In this document: piece after piece, positions 55,460 through 63,933 of the stretch | Layout of the letters: each line of letters opens with the position of its first letter | Position numbering within the stretch: the stretch's first letter is position 1 | Assembly: GCF_002162315.1 (NCBI RefSeq) | Contig: NZ_CP021416.1 | Location: 2,616,207 to 2,680,206 of the forward strand | DNA length: 64,000 nt | Origin: Sulfurospirillum diekertiae | GTDB lineage: Bacteria > Campylobacterota > Campylobacteria > Campylobacterales > Sulfurospirillaceae | Reading direction: 5' to 3' | Made by a program: the position numbers and the translations under genes | Notes under the pieces: generated by a model | The model's database searches: none | Told to the model about the DNA's origin: nothing | The model's input: only the letters and a program-made list of their open reading frames with translations

Positions 55460-56863
55460 ATGAGATACTCTATTTTATCAATACTCCTTGTTACCAATGC
55501 ATTCTTTGTGGGTTGTGCCCAACAAAATACACCGTCTGTACCCACGACTGTGACGATTCCGCAAGCCTATCATGAAGAAGGAAATTGGAAAAAAGCAACG
55601 CCTAATGATAATGCTGTTCGAGGCGCGTGGTGGGAGATGTATCACGATGCTGAACTGAACACCTTAATGGAAGCATTATCGCGCTTCAATCCATCCATCA
55701 GCAAATACGAAGCCTTGTACAAACAAGCTTTGGCTGTTGTTGAGTCTTCACAAGCATCCCTCTTTCCAACCCTTAGTGTGGGAGCAGACATATCTCGGTC
55801 ACAAACCTCTGCTGGTGTCAATTCAACCAATAAACAAAAACGCTCAACGGATTATAAACTCCCCCTTCAAGCTTCATGGACACCTGATATTTGGGGCGAT
55901 ACACGCCATTTGGTGGACGCTTATTCACTCAGTGCGGAAGCGAGCTTGAACGATTTGGAAGCCGCAAAACTTTCAGCGCAGACACTTTTGGCACAAAATT
56001 ATTTTCAGTTGAGAAATGTGGATGTACAAGAAGCCTTTTTACACCAAACGCTGGAAGCCTATGAAAAGTCCCTTAAAATTACACAAAATCAATACAATGC
56101 GGGTATCGTCACCAAAAAAGATGTCATCACCGCTCAAGCTCAAATGAAAAGTGTTGAAGCACAAAAAATTGACTTACACGCACAAAGACAACAGTTAGAA
56201 CATGCGATTGCCGCATTAATTGGTAAAACACCTTCGGAATTTTCAATACAAGCCAATCCCAAACTACCGATCGTTCTGCCCGATATTCCCTATTCTTTGC
56301 CTTCGGAACTCTTGGAGCGACGACCTGACATCGCTGCGGCGGAACGAAGGATGAAGCAAACCAATATTCAAGTGGGTATTGCTCAAGATGCATGGTTTCC
56401 CACCTTCAATCTGACCGCTTCAAGTGGCTACGAAAGTAACGTGCTCTCTTCGTTGATTTCCAAACCAAACCTTATCTGGGCTGTGGGAGGAGCGCTTTCA
56501 GAGACCATTTTTGACGCAGGGCTGAGAGAAGCCAATTTGAAACAGATACAAAGTACATATGAAGCCAATATTGCGACCTATCGCCAAAGTGTCTTAACCG
56601 CTTTCCAACAAGTTGAAGATGCCCTTGCCACCCTTGAAACACTCTCAAGAGAAGTGAAAGTACAACAAGAAGCTGTTGATTTAGCGCAACAAGTATTTGA
56701 CTTTAACATGTACCAATATCGACAAGGCATTGTAAACTACACAAGCGTTGTTGTGGCACAAACATCGCTTTTAAACAACCAAATCACTGTTCTTAACCTT
56801 CAAAACAGACAAGTGCTTGCAACAATTTCATTGATCTCTGCCTTAGGGGGTAATTTTCAATAA
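55460..56863 (+). CDS. Outer membrane efflux lipoprotein, NodT/TolC family
   Basis: A channel protein of 467 residues with a lipoprotein signal (MRYSILSILLVTNAFFVGCA; lipobox FVGC). It has the repeated OEP helical hairpins: GAWWEMYHDAELNTLMEAL, the first set to about 230, then LLERRPDIAAAERRMKQTN at the repeat boundary. It should complete a tripartite pump with the adaptor and two RND proteins before it. I take ATG 55460; an in-frame TTG two codons earlier is possible. It ends the operon; 141 nt follow to the next gene. Confidence 0.9.
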   Translation: MRYSILSILLVTNAFFVGCAQQNTPSVPTTVTIPQAYHEEGNWKKATPNDNAVRGAWWEMYHDAELNTLMEALSRFNPSISKYEALYKQALAVVESSQASLFPTLSVGADISRSQTSAGVNSTNKQKRSTDYKLPLQASWTPDIWGDTRHLVDAYSLSAEASLNDLEAAKLSAQTLLAQNYFQLRNVDVQEAFLHQTLEAYEKSLKITQNQYNAGIVTKKDVITAQAQMKSVEAQKIDLHAQRQQLEHAIAALIGKTPSEFSIQANPKLPIVLPDIPYSLPSELLERRPDIAAAERRMKQTNIQVGIAQDAWFPTFNLTASSGYESNVLSSLISKPNLIWAVGGALSETIFDAGLREANLKQIQSTYEANIATYRQSVLTAFQQVEDALATLETLSREVKVQQEAVDLAQQVFDFNMYQYRQGIVNYTSVVVAQTSLLNNQITVLNLQNRQVLATISLISALGGNFQ

Positions 56864-57004
56864 TATATTAAAAAGTATTCATTTTGAATTCATCTAAATC
56901 TTCTACTATATCATCAAAGATTTTTGTTAAGAAGAACGTGACAATAACCCACTAACGTTTAGGTTAAGATCAATTTTTTGAGTATGATTTTTAGGGAGTC
57001 TGAT

Positions 57005-57385
57005 GTGGATTGGAAACAGCTTAAACGTTTTGTTATGAGTGGTGGTGGGGCTACACTTCTTCATCTCTCCAGCATGACTTTGTTAGTCTGGTTAGGTGTC
57101 AATGCCATTTTTGCAACCGCTTTTGGAATGGTGTTAGGGGCTGTGGTTAACTACATTTTCCAATATTATTATACGTTCGATTCCAATACCAAACACCACA
57201 CATCGATTTTCAAATATTGTCTGAGTGTCGCCATATCGTTTGCAAGCAATATGCTTCTTTTTACACTCTTCTATACGCTCTTACATTTTAATGCTCTTGT
57301 ATCACAGCTCATGACGTCAGCTCTCGTGGCAATACAAAATTATTGCATCTACAAAAAATTTGTTTTTCTTAGGAATAGACAATGA
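57005..57385 (+). CDS. GtrA-family membrane protein (polyprenyl-phosphate sugar flippase type)
   Basis: A 126-residue protein with four membrane spans (FVMSGGGATLLHLSSM, then ATAFGMVLGAVVNYIFQYYY, and two in the C half) and the typical GtrA end IYKKFVFL. GtrA-type proteins are thought to flip undecaprenyl-phosphate-linked sugars to the periplasmic side. I prefer GTG 57005 with an AGGGAG site; in-frame ATG 56984 and TTG 56978 would add seven to nine residues. It overlaps the next gene by 4 nt. First gene of the glycan-modification operon. Confidence 0.83.
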   Translation: MDWKQLKRFVMSGGGATLLHLSSMTLLVWLGVNAIFATAFGMVLGAVVNYIFQYYYTFDSNTKHHTSIFKYCLSVAISFASNMLLFTLFYTLLHFNALVSQLMTSALVAIQNYCIYKKFVFLRNRQ

Positions 57386-58329
57386 AACTTCCATTGGTCA
57401 GCATTGTCATCTCTTTATACAATGAAGAGGGCAATCTTGTTAAATTGTTTCAAGAACTTTTCAAAGTAGAAACGGCACTTAAAGACGTGGTTACATTTGA
57501 ATACATGTGTGTCAACGATGGCAGTACCGATGCAACACTTAAAACGCTCCAAACATTAACTTCAACCTATCCCAATATCAACATTTATAACTTGTATCGA
57601 AACTTTGGACATGAAGTGGCAATGAGCGCTGGTATGGATAATGCGCAAGGAGCTTGTGTTGTTTTCATGGATGGCGATTTACAACATCCTCCTTATTTGG
57701 TGGAAGAGATGATACGTTCATGGCTCAATGGTCATCAAGTCGTCTTAACTAAGAAAATCAGCAATGATGTCGAGAAATCTTACATGTATACTATTTTTTC
57801 AAAAACGTTCTATTGGGTGCTTGATAAGCTCTCCGATATTAAAATTCCCAAAAACTATCCCGATTTTAGGCTACTCAGTCGTAAACATATTGATACGCTT
57901 AAAACTATGAATGAAAACGACAGGATGTTTAGAGGGTTGCTCAATTATATTGGGTACGCAAACTGTAAAGTCCTTGAATTTGAAGTTCCAAAACGTTTTT
58001 CGGGACACACCAAATACAATTTTAAAAAATCGTTTGGACTAGCGATTGATAGTATCATGCAATTTTCCATTAAGCCGTTGCGCTTTGCCATCTATATCGG
58101 CGTGCTGACCGCTTTTATCTCAACGATGTTAGGAGCATATACTTTTTTTGATTATATGCTTTTTGATGTTAAGCGTACCGGCTATGCAACAACGTTGATT
58201 GTGACTATTTTTATGAATTCAATTCAACTCGTTGTTTTGGGAATTATTGGCGAGTACATTGGGAAAATTCATCTTGAAGTGAAAAAAAGACCCCTTTATT
58301 TTGGAGAATTAGTTGAACATCATCATTAA
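57382..58329 (+). CDS. Family 2 glycosyltransferase, GtrB/ArnC-like (polyprenyl-phosphate sugar synthase)
   Basis: A 315-residue enzyme with a GT2 catalytic head and two C-terminal membrane spans (about 230-300), the layout of dolichol/undecaprenyl-phosphate sugar synthases. Marks: SIVISLYNEEGNLVKLFQ, VNDGSTDATL, the metal-binding FMDGDLQHPP, and the RxSGxTKYNF-like loop KRFSGHTKYNFKKSF. It should move a sugar from a nucleotide to undecaprenyl phosphate. A neighbouring YdjC deacetylase suggests an N-acetylhexosamine, by analogy with Francisella FlmF2; this is inference. It overlaps the next gene by 17 nt. Confidence 0.9.
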   Translation: MKLPLVSIVISLYNEEGNLVKLFQELFKVETALKDVVTFEYMCVNDGSTDATLKTLQTLTSTYPNINIYNLYRNFGHEVAMSAGMDNAQGACVVFMDGDLQHPPYLVEEMIRSWLNGHQVVLTKKISNDVEKSYMYTIFSKTFYWVLDKLSDIKIPKNYPDFRLLSRKHIDTLKTMNENDRMFRGLLNYIGYANCKVLEFEVPKRFSGHTKYNFKKSFGLAIDSIMQFSIKPLRFAIYIGVLTAFISTMLGAYTFFDYMLFDVKRTGYATTLIVTIFMNSIQLVVLGIIGEYIGKIHLEVKKRPLYFGELVEHHH

Positions 58330-59218
58330 TGCCGACGATTTTGCCAATTCTATGGCGATGAGTGAAACAATCTGTCGCTGTTTTGATGAAGGTATGCTCA
58401 CATCCACCAGCATGATGATCAACACTCCCTATGTTGAGGATGCGTTAGAAAAATTACGTCAAAGACCTTCTTTGAGAACCTCTTTGCATCTGAATATTGC
58501 TGAAGGAAAACCGCTTTCAGATATTAAAAAGATAGCCTATTTAGTCGATGAAAAAGGGCTTTTTTGTAAACGCTATGAAACAATACTCATCAATTACTAT
58601 TTTGGGAATCTAACCCAAAAGAAAATCATCAAAGCAGCGATCAAAGCTGAATATACTGCTCAAATCACACACTATGCAACGCTACTAAAAACACCAACGA
58701 TTCATCTTGACTCCCATCAGCACTATCATACGATACCCTTTATCAGCGATATACTGATCGAATTGTCTCAGGAATTACCCTACCAAGTGACATATGTACG
58801 TGTGCCCAAAGAACCTTTTTTCTTTGAAGTTTCTTCTTTACGTGATCTGAAAAATTATTGCGGACTTAATCTCATTAAACATTTTTTGCTCAATCTATTT
58901 TCGAATCAGTTAGCGCGAAAACTTCATGAACACCACATTACATGTAATGCCTCTTTTATTGGCGTTCTGTTTACAGGAAACATGACGCTCTCTTCCATTC
59001 AACAAGCGCTGCAAAAATGTCATCAAGAGGGTTTGATTGAGATTTTGCTGCATCCTGGCTTTTTAGCAGAATCTGAAGCTAAGGTATGGACAGAATCGCC
59101 TTTTAAAACATTTTATGCTCATCCTCATCGCAAAGAGGAGATGGAAATTTTACTAAGCCCTACGTTTAAATCATTGATACAAAGCATCACAGGGAATCAT
59201 TATGCAAAACACATTTAA
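58313..59218 (+). CDS. YdjC/ChbG-HpnK-family carbohydrate deacetylase (NaxD-like role possible)
   Basis: A 301-residue metal-dependent deacetylase starting at TTG 58313 (GGAG site five bases before). The family motifs are present: INADDFANS at the N terminus (catalytic Asp pair), TSLHLNIAEG (metal His), HLDSHQHYHTIP (metal His pair) and EILLHPGF near the end. In Francisella the relative NaxD removes acetyl from undecaprenyl-phosphate-GalNAc before GalN is put on lipid A. The gene order here (GT2, deacetylase, ArnT-like) is the same. It overlaps both neighbours by 17 nt. Confidence 0.87.
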   Translation: MNIIINADDFANSMAMSETICRCFDEGMLTSTSMMINTPYVEDALEKLRQRPSLRTSLHLNIAEGKPLSDIKKIAYLVDEKGLFCKRYETILINYYFGNLTQKKIIKAAIKAEYTAQITHYATLLKTPTIHLDSHQHYHTIPFISDILIELSQELPYQVTYVRVPKEPFFFEVSSLRDLKNYCGLNLIKHFLLNLFSNQLARKLHEHHITCNASFIGVLFTGNMTLSSIQQALQKCHQEGLIEILLHPGFLAESEAKVWTESPFKTFYAHPHRKEEMEILLSPTFKSLIQSITGNHYAKHI

Positions 59219-60663
59219 AAACCTTATTCTGGCGTTATTTTCTCTTATAGGTGCTCGTCTTATTGTCATGTATTATTTTCCTTTAACGGACAGTACCGAA
59301 GCACGCTATGCCAATACCGCCCTCATGATGGCAAAACTGAACGATTGGATTAGCCCTTATTATGATTATGGTGTTCCATTTTGGGGAAAACCACCTTTGT
59401 CATTTTGGGCAGAAGCACTCTCCTACAAGCTTTTAGGCATCAGCGATTTTGCACCACGCCTGCCCTCCTTGTTAATAAGTTTAGCAACCGCTTGGTTGAT
59501 GTATCACCTTGTCAAAACATTAACAAACGCAAAGAGTGCTTTGTGGTCCGTTGTCATCTATTTTGGCATGCTCCTTTCCTTCCAACTCAGTGGTGCTGTA
59601 TTAACTGATCCGTTTTTGAGTTTTAGCACAACCTTATCCTTGGTTGCCTTTATGATGTTTACCCTTACAGGAAAGTGTTCTTGGGGGTATCTTTTTTTTT
59701 ATTGGCCTAGGATTGGGACTTCTTGCCAAAGGTCCTTTGGCAGTGGTTATTGTAGGTGGCATTCTATTTTATGGATGTTACCTTCCGTTAAAACGCGTTT
59801 TAGGCTGTTGAAACCACTTCCGTGGATGAAAGGTACGCTTTTAATGTTAATCATTAGCGTCCCTTGGTATATTATTGCTGAAATGAAGACACCTGGATTT
59901 TTGAATTATTTTATCATTGGAGAACATTTTGGTCGCTTTTTAGATTCAGGATGGCATGGTGATAAATATGGCTATGTGCATAAAAATCCACACGGTGCTA
60001 TTTGGTTGATGTGGTTAGCTGCCTCTTTACCATGGGGTATCAGCGCTTTTTTCTTTGGTTATCAAAGCCTTTATCAGCACACTAAACGAGAGATGTTTTT
60101 AAAACTATTCAAAGATCCTATTATGTGTTTACTAGTGATTTGGGCACTCTTTTTAATCCTGTTTTTTACGTTGGCGAGTAATGTCATTTGGACCTATGTC
60201 TTGCCATCACTCCCTGCCTTTGCTATTCTTCTTGCCCTGTTGTTAAATCAAAATGAGGGTAGTTTGATTCAAAACTATCCTAAAATGATTGCTTTTAACA
60301 TCTGGTTTGTGCCTGTTGTATCATTGATTGGGTTGGTTATTGTCTTATGGTTTCCCACCCTTGTGATGAGCGAAAAATACCTTATTGAGTTTTATCACCA
60401 TCACGCTTCTTCACAAGAACCTATTTACTTTTTTAGAAAAGAAATCCTTTTCTTCTATGTATTATATGAATGAACCCATTCAAACAACCTCTCTTGAAGC
60501 GTTTAATGATCTCAATCTCTCTAATGAATCGCATTATTTTGTCGTTGTGAACAAAGGAGATGAAAAACATATCACCCATCAAGCAGACTTGCATAAACTT
60601 TATAGCAGTAAGAGTTATGTTCTCTATGAAGGGAAAAGCGCTTCTTCAAATATAGAAAAATAG
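59202..60663 (+). pseudogene. ArnT-like lipid A glycosyltransferase (GT83) with three apparent indels
   Basis: A polytopic transferase recognised by DSTEARYANTALMMAKLNDW and PFWGKPPLSFWAEALSYKLLG (the ArnT catalytic loop). Three shifts are visible. (1) At T9 (59692-59700) one T too many turns GYLFFIGLGLGLLAKGPLAV into a non-hydrophobic stretch. (2) Near 59808 a missing T in CTGTTGAAA restores the frame (KRVLGC then LKPLPWMKG). (3) Near 60440 a lost A ends the frame early at 60473, while the true tail (SSMYYMNEPIQTTSLEAFND, then SYVLYEGKS) continues to 60663. Repaired length is 486 residues, normal for the family. If real, the protein loses a membrane segment and its C-terminal domain. If not, these are assembly errors. 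Confidence 0.8.
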
Positions 60664-60711
60664 AGAACTTAACATAACAAAAATATGAATGAAAGTGAGT
60701 GATTCAGTACG

Positions 60712-61285
60712 ATGATTTCAAATTTGGAAACAATAAATTTAATATGGTTTCAGAGTATAAACGCTTCTGCAAATGCCTCTGAATTGATTGTTGGTATTGC
60801 AAAATTTTTTGCGCAGTATCTGTTATATGCTCTCCCTATTTTTTTCATACTTCTTTGGCTCTTTGGGAATGAGGCTCAAAAAGAAATGGTTCTAAAATCA
60901 ATTTTTGTCATTATAATTTCCCTTTGCATTGGGCAACTCATAAGCATACTCTTTCCACATTCAAGACCTTTCATGATGGGGGTTGGAAGAACATTGATTT
61001 ATCACGCTTCAAACGCTTCATTCCCCAGCCATCATATGATATTTTTTAGTGCTGTATTCATCAGTATTTTTTTGGCAAAAGAGTATAAACTAAGCATGAT
61101 TTTTTTTTATTTTAATGCTTCTTGTTGCATGGTCTAGAATTTATTTGGGTGTACATTTCCCTTTTGATATGATTGGAGCATTTTTAATATCGTTATGCGT
61201 TTCACTGTTGTTTGAGCCTATTTGGGTACATATAAGAGATGTTATCATAGATTTTTTGATAAGATTCAAGCTCATCCAAAAGTAA
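60712..61285 (+). pseudogene. PAP2-family membrane phosphatase, frameshifted at a T9 tract
   Basis: A phosphatase of the PAP2/LpxE type. Motif 1 is reduced to PHSRPFMMGVG and motif 2 is SFPSHHMIFFSAVF. At T9 (61100-61108) the frame leaves the family and stops at 61137. With eight T it reads SMIFFILMLLVAWSRIYLG, then VHFPFDMIGAF, supplying motif 3 (SRxxxxxH...D), and ends FKLIQK at TAA 61283-61285. The full length is 190 residues. As sequenced, motif 3 is lost, so the product should be inactive. It is 48 nt after the ArnT-like gene. A role in removing lipid A or undecaprenyl phosphates would fit the operon. Confidence 0.82.
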
Positions 61286-61371
61286 TATTAAAGACTAGAA
61301 TAAGCTTTGCGCGTTCTTAACATGTTAAAATTCAAAATGATTGAACCTTTTTCACGCTAAAGGAAATTCTG

Positions 61372-61860
61372 ATGCAAAAAATTTATCTTGCAGGTCCTGA
61401 AGTCTTTTTACCCAATGCTCTTGAAATGGGTAAAGCGCATAAACGTCTGTGTCAACATTATGGTTATGAAGGACTTTTTCCACTTGATAACACCATTTCA
61501 GGGAATAATCCCAAGGAGATAGCAGAAGCGATTCGGCAGGCTAATCAAGCAATGATACGCATGTGTGACATCGTCATCGCCAATCTCTCTCCATTTCGTG
61601 GTCCAGAACCCGACAGTGGCACGGTTTGGGAAGTAGGTTACGCACAAGGGTTAGGTAAAAATGTGGTGGCGTATTCGACGGACATGCGAACGCTCAAAGA
61701 TAAAACGCAATCCATTCTTCATTTAGGGGATGCCCCCTGTGATGCTTTGGGTATGTCAATTGAAGATTTTGGACTAACTCACAATCTCATGTTTTCACCT
61801 ATCGTCATTGCAAATAGCTTTGAAGCTTCTCTTCAGTACCTTGCACTAAATCACTTATAG
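61372..61860 (+). CDS. Nucleoside 2-deoxyribosyltransferase family protein
   Basis: A 162-residue enzyme of the NDT/DNPH1 type, which exchanges or hydrolyses deoxyribosides for nucleotide salvage. The N terminus QKIYLAGPEVF, the middle DIVIANLSPFRGPEPDSGTVWEVGYAQGLGK (cut in two here: DIVIANLSPFRG and SGTVWEVGYA with the catalytic Glu) and NVVAYSTDMRTL fit the family. It has an AAAGGAAA site. It appears to be a single-gene unit. Confidence 0.88.
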   Translation: MQKIYLAGPEVFLPNALEMGKAHKRLCQHYGYEGLFPLDNTISGNNPKEIAEAIRQANQAMIRMCDIVIANLSPFRGPEPDSGTVWEVGYAQGLGKNVVAYSTDMRTLKDKTQSILHLGDAPCDALGMSIEDFGLTHNLMFSPIVIANSFEASLQYLALNHL

Positions 61861-61940
61861 ATATTTAATCCAACCTAAAAAAATAGTTAGTTGCCACTTT
61901 GTCTTTGTTGTTAAAGCTAGCTGCTATAGAGTTACTCAAG

Positions 61941-61955
61941 AGATAATTATTATCT
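61941..61955 (+). promoter_or_regulatory. Inverted repeat upstream of the aldehyde dehydrogenase gene (Fur-box-like)
   Basis: AGATAAT and ATTATCT are exact complements around a single T, 31 nt before the start codon. The GATAATTATTATC core resembles Fur-type boxes. A repressor here would cover the promoter. Identity of the protein is inference. Confidence 0.45.
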
Positions 61956-61985
61956 TTTAATTCTATTATTAATAAAGGTGCAAAA

Positions 61986-63482
61986 ATGGCATATTCAAGA
62001 CCTACATATAAACCTCGTTATGAGAACTTTATCGGCGGCGAGTGGGTTGCTCCACTTAGCGGTGAATATTTCGACAATCTTTCCCCTGTTGATGGCGAAT
62101 TTTTAACTAAAATCCCTCGCTCCTCTGAAGCAGATGTTGATGCAGCAGTTGCAGCTGGCGTTAAAGCGTTTGAAACCTATAAACATACCTCCGTTATTGA
62201 ACGAAGCACATTACTTAACAAAATTGCTGACGCTATCGAAGCCAATTTAGAAGCTCTTGCTATTGCAGAAACACTCGACAATGGTAAAGCGATTCGTGAA
62301 ACTCTCAATGCAGACGTTCCTTTAGTTGTGGATCACTTTAGATATTTCGCTTCTGTTATTCGAGCAGAATCAGGAACCGTTTCAGATTTGGATGAAAACA
62401 CAATTTCCCAAGAAATTCATGAACCACTCGGTGTTGTTGCGCAAATCATTCCATGGAACTTCCCACTCTTGATGGCAGCATGGAAAATCGCTCCTGCTAT
62501 TGCTGCTGGTAATTGCGTTGTTTTGAAACCAGCAAGTGCGACACCAATGTCTATTTTAATTTTGATGGAAACCATTCAAAATATATTGCCAAAAGGCGTT
62601 GTTAACATTATCAATGGTGCAGGTGGAAAGATTGGTAAACACCTTGCAACGCATCCTGACATCAAAAAAGTAGGCTTTACCGGTGAAACGACGACAGGTC
62701 AGCTTATCATGCAATACGCTACTGAAAACATCATCCCTTCGACATTGGAACTCGGTGGTAAATCGCCTAACGTTTTCTTTGAATCTATCATGGCAAAAGA
62801 CGATGAATTTTTTGACAAAGCGATTGAAGGACTTGTTTTATTTGCCTTTAATAGTGGTGAAGTCTGCACATGCCCATCACGTGCCCTCATCCAAGAGTCT
62901 ATTTATGAGCCGTTTATGAAACGTGTTTTAGAGCGTGTAAAAGCAATCACTCAAGAAAATCCTCTTGATCCAGCAACTAAAATGGGAGCACAAGCTTCTG
63001 TCAATCAAAAAGAGAAAATCTTAGATTACATCCGCATTGGTAAAGAAGAAGGTGCAGAGTGCCTCATCGGTGGTGCAGAATACAAAAACAAAACCTTCCC
63101 AAAAGGAAATTACATTCAACCTACTATCTTCAAAGGTCACAACAAAATGCGTATCTTCCAAGAAGAGATTTTTGGACCCGTACTATGTGTCACAACCTTT
63201 AAAGATGAAGCGGAAGCACTTGCCATTGCCAATGACACAATTTATGGTCTAGGCTCAGGCGTTTGGTCAAGGGATGCGCATCAACTTCATAGCATGTCAC
63301 GCGGCATTGAAGCGGGACGTGTATGGGTAAACTGCTACCATCTCTACCCATCTCATGCCTCTTTTGGTGGTTATAAAAAATCAGGTATCGGACGTGAAAC
63401 ACACATGATGATGCTTAACGCTTATAGACACACCAAAAATATCTTGACATCATTCAATAAAAATAAACTCGGATTTTTCTAA
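61986..63482 (+). CDS. NAD-dependent aldehyde dehydrogenase, AldB/acetaldehyde type
   Basis: A 498-residue aldehyde dehydrogenase. Marks: NFIGGEWVAPLSGEYFDN; the cofactor site IIPWNFPLLMAAWKIAPA; GGKIGKHLATHPDIKKVGFTGE (cut short here: VGFTGETTTGQ); catalytic Glu in LELGGKSPNVFF; catalytic Cys in SGEVCTCPSRAL; and EEIFGPVLCVTTF. The GEVCTCPSR form is common in AldB-type enzymes. It is followed 54 nt later by a DUF779 gene, its usual companion. It converts acetaldehyde or another short aldehyde to the acid; substrate not shown. Confidence 0.93.
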   Translation: MAYSRPTYKPRYENFIGGEWVAPLSGEYFDNLSPVDGEFLTKIPRSSEADVDAAVAAGVKAFETYKHTSVIERSTLLNKIADAIEANLEALAIAETLDNGKAIRETLNADVPLVVDHFRYFASVIRAESGTVSDLDENTISQEIHEPLGVVAQIIPWNFPLLMAAWKIAPAIAAGNCVVLKPASATPMSILILMETIQNILPKGVVNIINGAGGKIGKHLATHPDIKKVGFTGETTTGQLIMQYATENIIPSTLELGGKSPNVFFESIMAKDDEFFDKAIEGLVLFAFNSGEVCTCPSRALIQESIYEPFMKRVLERVKAITQENPLDPATKMGAQASVNQKEKILDYIRIGKEEGAECLIGGAEYKNKTFPKGNYIQPTIFKGHNKMRIFQEEIFGPVLCVTTFKDEAEALAIANDTIYGLGSGVWSRDAHQLHSMSRGIEAGRVWVNCYHLYPSHASFGGYKKSGIGRETHMMMLNAYRHTKNILTSFNKNKLGFF

Positions 63483-63536
63483 ACCGCAAGAACGCATGGG
63501 CTTTTACGCCCATGCACTTTTTTTAAAGGAGCCTTC

Positions 63537-63914
63537 ATGACTATTCATCGACTTACTGCAACCTCTGAAGCTCTCAAAGTTATCGAAATGCTTAAAAATG
63601 AATATGGCGAACTCGTTTTCAACCAAAGTGGTGGCTGTTGCGATGGCACAGCACCGATGTGTTATGAAAAAAAAGACTTTCATGTTCCCTCACGCAATAT
63701 TAAAATGGGCGAAGTCGGAGGATGTGAGTTTTTTATCGATAAAGACCAATTCGAATACTTTCGTTATTCTCAAATTGTCCTAGATGTGAAAGAAGAAAAA
63801 GCCGCTTTTGGAAACTCCTTTTCATTGGAAATTGATGAAGGGTATCAGTTTATTACACGTTCGCGTATCTTTAGTGATGAAGAAAACAAACTTTTAGCAG
63901 AACAAGAGAAGTGA
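63537..63914 (+). CDS. DUF779-domain protein, companion of aldehyde dehydrogenase
   Basis: A 125-residue protein with the DUF779 pattern: FNQSGGCCDGTAPMCY (three Cys that may bind metal or be redox active), then GEVGGCEFFIDKDQFEYF and FSLEIDEGYQFITRSRIF. The family is nearly always encoded next to AldB-type aldehyde dehydrogenases and is thought to help them, but its chemistry is unproven. ATG 63537 has an AAAGGAG site. The stop lies in the left arm of a terminator hairpin. Confidence 0.9.
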   Translation: MTIHRLTATSEALKVIEMLKNEYGELVFNQSGGCCDGTAPMCYEKKDFHVPSRNIKMGEVGGCEFFIDKDQFEYFRYSQIVLDVKEEKAAFGNSFSLEIDEGYQFITRSRIFSDEENKLLAEQEK

Positions 63915-63926
63915 AATTCACTTCTC
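63906..63926. terminator. Bidirectional terminator between DUF779 and the last gene
   Basis: GAGAAGTG (63906-63913) pairs with CACTTCTC (63919-63926) around a 5-nt loop, between convergent genes. The stem contains the DUF779 stop. The T-run is short on the plus side. Confidence 0.65.
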
Positions 63927-63933
63927 TTACATG

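Noticed and set aside
60457-60663. A separate small gene after the ArnT-like gene
   Set aside because: Its reading is the natural C-terminal tail of the ArnT-like protein in a shifted frame, with no ribosome site of its own.
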